Below, piece by piece: positions 16,270 through 19,017 of a DNA stretch of 19,017 bases. The stretch is from Avisuccinivibrio_A sp964399665 (GTDB lineage Bacteria; Pseudomonadota; Gammaproteobacteria; Enterobacterales; Succinivibrionaceae). The notes under the pieces were generated by a model. The model saw only the letters and a program-made list of their open reading frames with translations, searched no databases and had not been told where the DNA came from. Numbering within the stretch: position 1 is the first letter of the stretch; every line of letters begins with the position of its first letter. The position numbers were made by a program, and so were the translations under genes. Location of the stretch: the NCBI GenBank assembly GCA_964399665.1, contig CAYNSI010000016.1, positions 1 through 19,017 on the forward strand. Reading direction: 5' to 3'.

Positions 16270-16380
16270 AGCTCCTGTGGTGATGGTGATGAGATCTTCA
16301 ATCTTAAACTGACCAAGTTCAGTAAGATCCTGTGGGCTTACAAATGGACAAAGTATGCCGTGAAAATTAGCGTGAAGTAA
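16270..16380 (+). pseudogene. Possible gene remnant downstream of the repeat array
   Basis: After the repeats a short frame (36 codons, no start) ends at TAA 16378-16380 and reads as a basic, aromatic-rich tail, LTKFSKILWAYKWTKYAVK. An overlapping frame from about 16207 encodes a Lys/Gly-rich stretch (AGYGSKHKKTKAPVV) before a stop at 16309, as if a frameshift had split one protein. It is too short to identify and could be chance. The rest of 15961-16532 shows no gene, only AT-rich sequence. Confidence 0.2.
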
Positions 16381-16511
16381 GAGCCTCTGAGGCTGAAATA
16401 TTGGCCGATTTTAAGGGCAAATTCCTTAAAAAGGACGTGCCTAAATCGGGAAGCTTAAGGTTTACAAAAAGAATTTAGTACAGCAAAAACCTTGAACAAG
16501 GGCAACTTTTC

Positions 16512-16531
16512 AAAAAGCGCCAAAGTGCTTT
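16512..16531 (-). terminator. Rho-independent terminator of the PII gene
   Basis: On the minus strand, directly after the PII stop codon, AAAGCAC (16531-16525) pairs with GCGCTTT (16520-16514) around a 4-base TTTG loop with one A-C mismatch, and runs into five T (16516-16512). The stem is short, so termination is probably modest. Confidence 0.6.
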
Positions 16532-16532
16532 A

Positions 16533-16871
16533 TTAAATGGCGTCTTCTCCTTCCTCGCCGGTACGTATACGGATGACACGTTCGACATTAGAGACAAAGA
16601 TCTTGCCGTCACCTATCTTGCCGGTATGAGCACCCTTCGTGATAGCTTGAATACACAGTTCTGCATCTTCATCCTTTACTACCAGCTCAATTTTTGCTTT
16701 GGGAAGAAAATCTACGACATATTCTGCTCCACGATAAAGCTCGGTGTGACCTTTTTGTCTGCCAAAGCCTTTTACCTCAGAAACGGTCATGCCGGAAATT
16801 CCGTTGGCACTTAAGGCTTCACGGACATCGTCCAATTTGAACGGTTTGATAATGGCTACAATTTTTTTCAT
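16533..16871 (-). CDS. glnB: Nitrogen regulatory PII protein, GlnB-like
   Basis: The 112-residue length is exactly that of PII proteins, small trimeric cytoplasmic sensors of 2-oxoglutarate, ATP/ADP and (by uridylylation) glutamine. The T-loop GRQKGHTELYRGAEYVVDF carries the uridylylation site Tyr51. TGKIGDGKIF (83-92) is the PROSITE-type C-terminal signature, with Lys90 for nucleotide and 2-oxoglutarate binding. The N-terminus MKKIVAIIKPFKLDDVREAL and HTELY in the T-loop resemble Escherichia coli GlnB more than GlnK. Its neighbour is amtB, however, the usual partner of GlnK, so it may do the GlnK job of plugging AmtB; a paralogue elsewhere would help decide. The gene is divergent from amtB. 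GAGGT lies 26 bases upstream of the ATG, with a hairpin between. Confidence 0.93.
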   Translation of the reverse strand: MKKIVAIIKPFKLDDVREALSANGISGMTVSEVKGFGRQKGHTELYRGAEYVVDFLPKAKIELVVKDEDAELCIQAITKGAHTGKIGDGKIFVSNVERVIRIRTGEEGEDAI

Positions 16872-16880
16872 AAGCTAAAA

Positions 16881-16905
16881 GCAGCTTTCGCTGCAGGACC
16901 TCTCT
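16881..16905 (-). promoter_or_regulatory. GNRA-tetraloop hairpin between Shine-Dalgarno and start of the PII gene
   Basis: On the minus strand the leader reads AGAGAGGT, then GCAGC-GAAA-GCTGC (16894-16881), then the ATG at 16871. The GAGGT ribosome site is 26 bases from the start codon in linear sequence. If the 14-base hairpin forms, about 12 unpaired bases remain, within translatable range. A GAAA tetraloop on a GC-rich 5-bp stem is very stable. No other ribosome site lies closer to the ATG. Confidence 0.55.
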
Positions 16906-16925
16906 TATTTATGACACAAAGTTAA

Positions 16926-16954
16926 GTTGCTAAGTAAGCAACGTCTTAATTATA
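16926..16954 (-). promoter_or_regulatory. Candidate promoter and palindrome for the PII gene
   Basis: On the minus strand a perfect TATAAT (plus-strand 16954-16949) lacks a clear -35. Just downstream is GTTGCT-5-AGCAAC (16926-16942), a 6-bp inverted repeat that would start at about +1. It could be an operator or a 5' stem-loop. An activator-dependent promoter would explain the missing -35. Most of 16955-17300 shows no other confident signal, apart from TGGCAC at about 17033-17038, which lacks a proper sigma-54 partner element. Confidence 0.3.
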
Positions 16955-17315
16955 AACTTAATTTTTCAGAAGAATGCCCAAACCTTGTTGTAAGCAGCGG
17001 AAAGCTCCCCAAAAGTGCAATGCACTAATTTTGGCACAACCCCAAAGAATTATGTCTTAAGGCAGATTTTTAGGCTCTTTGGGATTAGAGATCCAGGCGT
17101 GAAAGGCTGCAGAGACTATTAACATGTCGTCTTGAAGTCTGTTTTGGGAATTCAAAAGCAGACTTTTATGCTCCATATTGGTGAAAAATAAGCGCTATTA
17201 TTGGGTTTTAGGTTGTTTTATGACTACAAACAGGGCAATTTTAAGCCTTTGATTGACGCGCCAGGCGGTAAATAGGATCTTTTAGCTATCCAAAACAATT
17301 TATTGGAGCTAAAAA

Positions 17316-18623
17316 ATGTCACTTAGAAGATTGTTTCACACTTTACTATGGTGTTCCTTTGCCAAAGCAGCGTCAGCCGGCCAGGAGGCACTTGATGTCG
17401 CTTCCAACGGCTATATTATTCTGTGCGCAGTGTTGGTAATCATGATGACTGTCCCTGGTATCGGTCTTTTTTATGGCGGTTTGGTTCGCGCCAAAAACTG
17501 TCTTTCGGTTTTGGCCCAGTGCATGATGGTATTTTGTGTCTGCTATATCATGTGGGTCGCTTTTGGATATTCTTTGGCATTTGCAGAGTCTGACAGTGCT
17601 TTAAATGCTGTAATCGGTTCTTTTGATAAGGCTTTCTTGTTAGGGATTAATCTGGATTCTTTAGATGACAACGGACTGTCAGAGTATACTTTTGTAGCTT
17701 TCCAAGGTGCCTTTTGTGCTATTTCCTCGGCACTAATTGTGGGTGCTTTAGTAGAGCGTATCAAGTTTTCAAGTTTAGTAGTAGGAATTTTGCTTTGGGC
17801 TGTTCTATCCTACATTCCTTTGGCACACATGGTTTGGGGAGGCGGTTTTATAGATAGTGTCTTCATGCCTTATGACTTTGCAGGAGGGGATGTAGTTCAT
17901 GTTAATGCTGCAGTAGGCGGTTTGGTTGGTGCTTGGATGCTGGGCCAAAGAGCGGATTTGGGCAAAGTAAGTATGGCTCCTCATAATTTGAGTTTAACCT
18001 ACATCGGCACCGGACTGCTGTATTTAGGATGGTTTGGCTTCAATGCAGGTTCTGCACTAATAGCAGACGGTACTTCAGCAATGGCTTTTTTAAACACCAT
18101 AATCTGCCCTGCAGCAGCAGCCATTACCTGGTCACTTATTGAATATAAATTAAACGGTAAAGCCTCGACATTGGGTATGTGCTCGGGGATCCTGGCAGGA
18201 TTAGTTGCCATTACCCCGGCTTGTGCCTTCATAGGACCTATGGGAGCAATTATCACCGGTGTGGTATCTTCAATTTTCTGTGTTTGGGGTGTCAGAGGTT
18301 TTAAGAGAATAACAAGGATTGATGATTCTCTGGATGTCTTTGGGATCCACGGTATCGGAGCTATTGTAGGCGCCATTATGACCGGCATTTTCTGTGCACC
18401 ATGGCTCGGAGGAGTAGGTTTTAATGGCGAGTGGAACAGTATCTTAGGTCAAGTTTCAGGTCAAACTGCTTCAGTTATTATTGCCATGATTTGGTCTGCT
18501 GCAGCAACCTTCATATCCTTCAAGATCGCAGGTCTTGTAACCGGTGGTCTTAGAGTTACTTCAGAACAAGAACGTGAAGGCCTTGATTTGGTAGCACACG
18601 GTGAGAGAGGCTATAACGTCTAA
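17316..18623 (+). CDS. amtB: Ammonium transporter AmtB
   Basis: The 435-residue protein is a full-length Amt/MEP/Rh channel of the inner membrane with a probable cleavable signal peptide (cleavage near ASA-GQ, residues 19-23) before eleven spans. Pore residues match Escherichia coli AmtB: Phe133 and Phe242 (Phe107 and Phe215 gate), Trp174 and Ser246 of the external site, Asp187, and the twin histidines His195 (VVHVNAA) and His345 (GIHG). The C-terminal tail EREGLDLVAHGERGYNV retains the conserved form needed for gating by a PII protein. GGAG lies 8 bases before the ATG. It is transcribed away from the adjacent PII gene rather than downstream of it as in most bacteria, and ends at a strong terminator. 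The shared 444-base region probably carries nitrogen-responsive control of both. Confidence 0.96.
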   Translation: MSLRRLFHTLLWCSFAKAASAGQEALDVASNGYIILCAVLVIMMTVPGIGLFYGGLVRAKNCLSVLAQCMMVFCVCYIMWVAFGYSLAFAESDSALNAVIGSFDKAFLLGINLDSLDDNGLSEYTFVAFQGAFCAISSALIVGALVERIKFSSLVVGILLWAVLSYIPLAHMVWGGGFIDSVFMPYDFAGGDVVHVNAAVGGLVGAWMLGQRADLGKVSMAPHNLSLTYIGTGLLYLGWFGFNAGSALIADGTSAMAFLNTIICPAAAAITWSLIEYKLNGKASTLGMCSGILAGLVAITPACAFIGPMGAIITGVVSSIFCVWGVRGFKRITRIDDSLDVFGIHGIGAIVGAIMTGIFCAPWLGGVGFNGEWNSILGQVSGQTASVIIAMIWSAAATFISFKIAGLVTGGLRVTSEQEREGLDLVAHGERGYNV

Positions 18624-18649
18624 GCAATTAGTACAGTGAAAACAAGAAC

Positions 18650-18675
18650 AAGGGAAGGTAATACTTCCCTTTTTT
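18650..18675 (+). terminator. Rho-independent terminator of amtB
   Basis: AAGGGAAG (18650-18657) pairs perfectly with CTTCCCTT (18664-18671) around a 6-base loop and runs into six T (18670-18675). It starts 26 bases after the amtB stop codon and isolates the gene from what follows. Confidence 0.9.
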
Positions 18676-18724
18676 GAATATGTCAGTGTTAGTGCTCAGA
18701 TGAGCTGTTGTTAATACTTAAGCC

Positions 18725-18841
18725 AAAGTGTCACACTTTTGATTTGTGACCATGTCACTGGAATCTTATTCTAACTTCCTGTTTTTCCCTGTGATTCTGT
18801 CACTCCTTTTGGTTCTTCATTCTGTCACTTACCTGTTTTTC
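18725..18841. repeat. Cluster of short direct repeats at the right end of the window
   Basis: ATTCTGTCACT occurs at 18794-18804 and 18819-18829 (period 25), with shorter TGTCAC copies at 18753-18759 and 18729-18735. CCTGTTTTTC occurs at 18778-18787 and 18832-18841. AAAGTGT and ACACTTT form an inverted repeat around one base (18725-18739). No reading frame is seen from 18676 to the end. On the minus strand the motif is AGTGACAGAAT. The irregular spacing again resembles multi-repeat ends of an IS21-like element, here possibly extending beyond the window. Confidence 0.5.
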
Positions 18842-19017
18842 TAAATTGCGTGCATTTGGATCCTTAATATTGAAAGTAAAGCTGTTTTAAGCTGAAGGCA
18901 CACTTTTGGAAAGAGGGCCAACCTGCTTTACCGCATTATTTTCAGTTGGTGTTAGATTTTTGAAAAAAATCACGTTTCCATTTTTAAAAACTTTTTGCTT
19001 TTTAACAGTTTGTTTTA

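Noticed and set aside
17033..17050. Sigma-54 promoter for amtB
   Set aside because: TGGCAC is present, but the expected TTGCA-type element after five bases is CAAAG, and the site would leave a leader of over 250 bases.
17253..17281. Sigma-70 promoter for amtB from TTGACG
   Set aside because: The nearest -10-like TAGGAT is only 14 bases away, and at 17 bases the hexamer is poor.

Overview
The window looks like chromosomal DNA of a gut or rumen gammaproteobacterium, most likely of the Succinivibrionaceae (Aeromonadales; Anaerobiospirillum- or Succinivibrio-like). This rests on the close resemblance of HrpA, the PII protein and AmtB to enterobacterial versions, on moderate-to-low GC, on an IS1634-type transposase and on carbon uptake through a TRAP transporter. 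The family is inferred from remembered sequence patterns, not from a search. A run of 100 N (2290-2389) is a scaffold gap, so linkage of the left 2.3 kb to the rest is not proven.

Layout. (1) 1-2289: the tail of an unidentified gene, a perfect 20-bp palindrome, and a full-length IS1634-family transposase on the minus strand in which two of the three expected catalytic acidic residues appear to be replaced. (2) 2390-11730: eight plus-strand genes forming one catabolic cluster: zinc-dependent dehydrogenase, class I (DhnA-type) aldolase, FGGY sugar kinase, TRAP transporter DctP-DctQ-DctM, glycerate kinase and D-2-hydroxyacid dehydrogenase. A candidate CRP-dependent promoter lies upstream, and hairpins lie in several of the gaps. 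(3) 11731-12030: a gap with two strong tandem stem-loops. (4) 12030-15960: hrpA, a DEAH-box RNA helicase. (5) 15961-16532: a gene-poor stretch with three spaced copies of a 19-bp motif, probably the remnant of a transposon end. (6) 16533-18623: a PII gene (minus) and an ammonium transporter gene (plus) transcribed divergently from a shared 444-bp region. (7) 18650-19017: a classic terminator, then another cluster of short direct repeats.

How the genes may work together. The catabolic cluster makes sense as a route for a sugar acid. The TRAP system imports a carboxylate (the usual carboxylate-binding arginine of the binding protein is present). The zinc dehydrogenase oxidises an inner hydroxyl to a ketone, the FGGY kinase phosphorylates the adjacent terminal carbon, and the aldolase releases dihydroxyacetone phosphate. 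From a 5-keto-hexonate 6-phosphate the second product would be tartronate semialdehyde, which the 2-hydroxyacid dehydrogenase could reduce to D-glycerate for the glycerate kinase. This accounts for every gene, but the substrate is inference. I do not recognise this exact gene set as a described pathway, and it is the most interesting content of the window.
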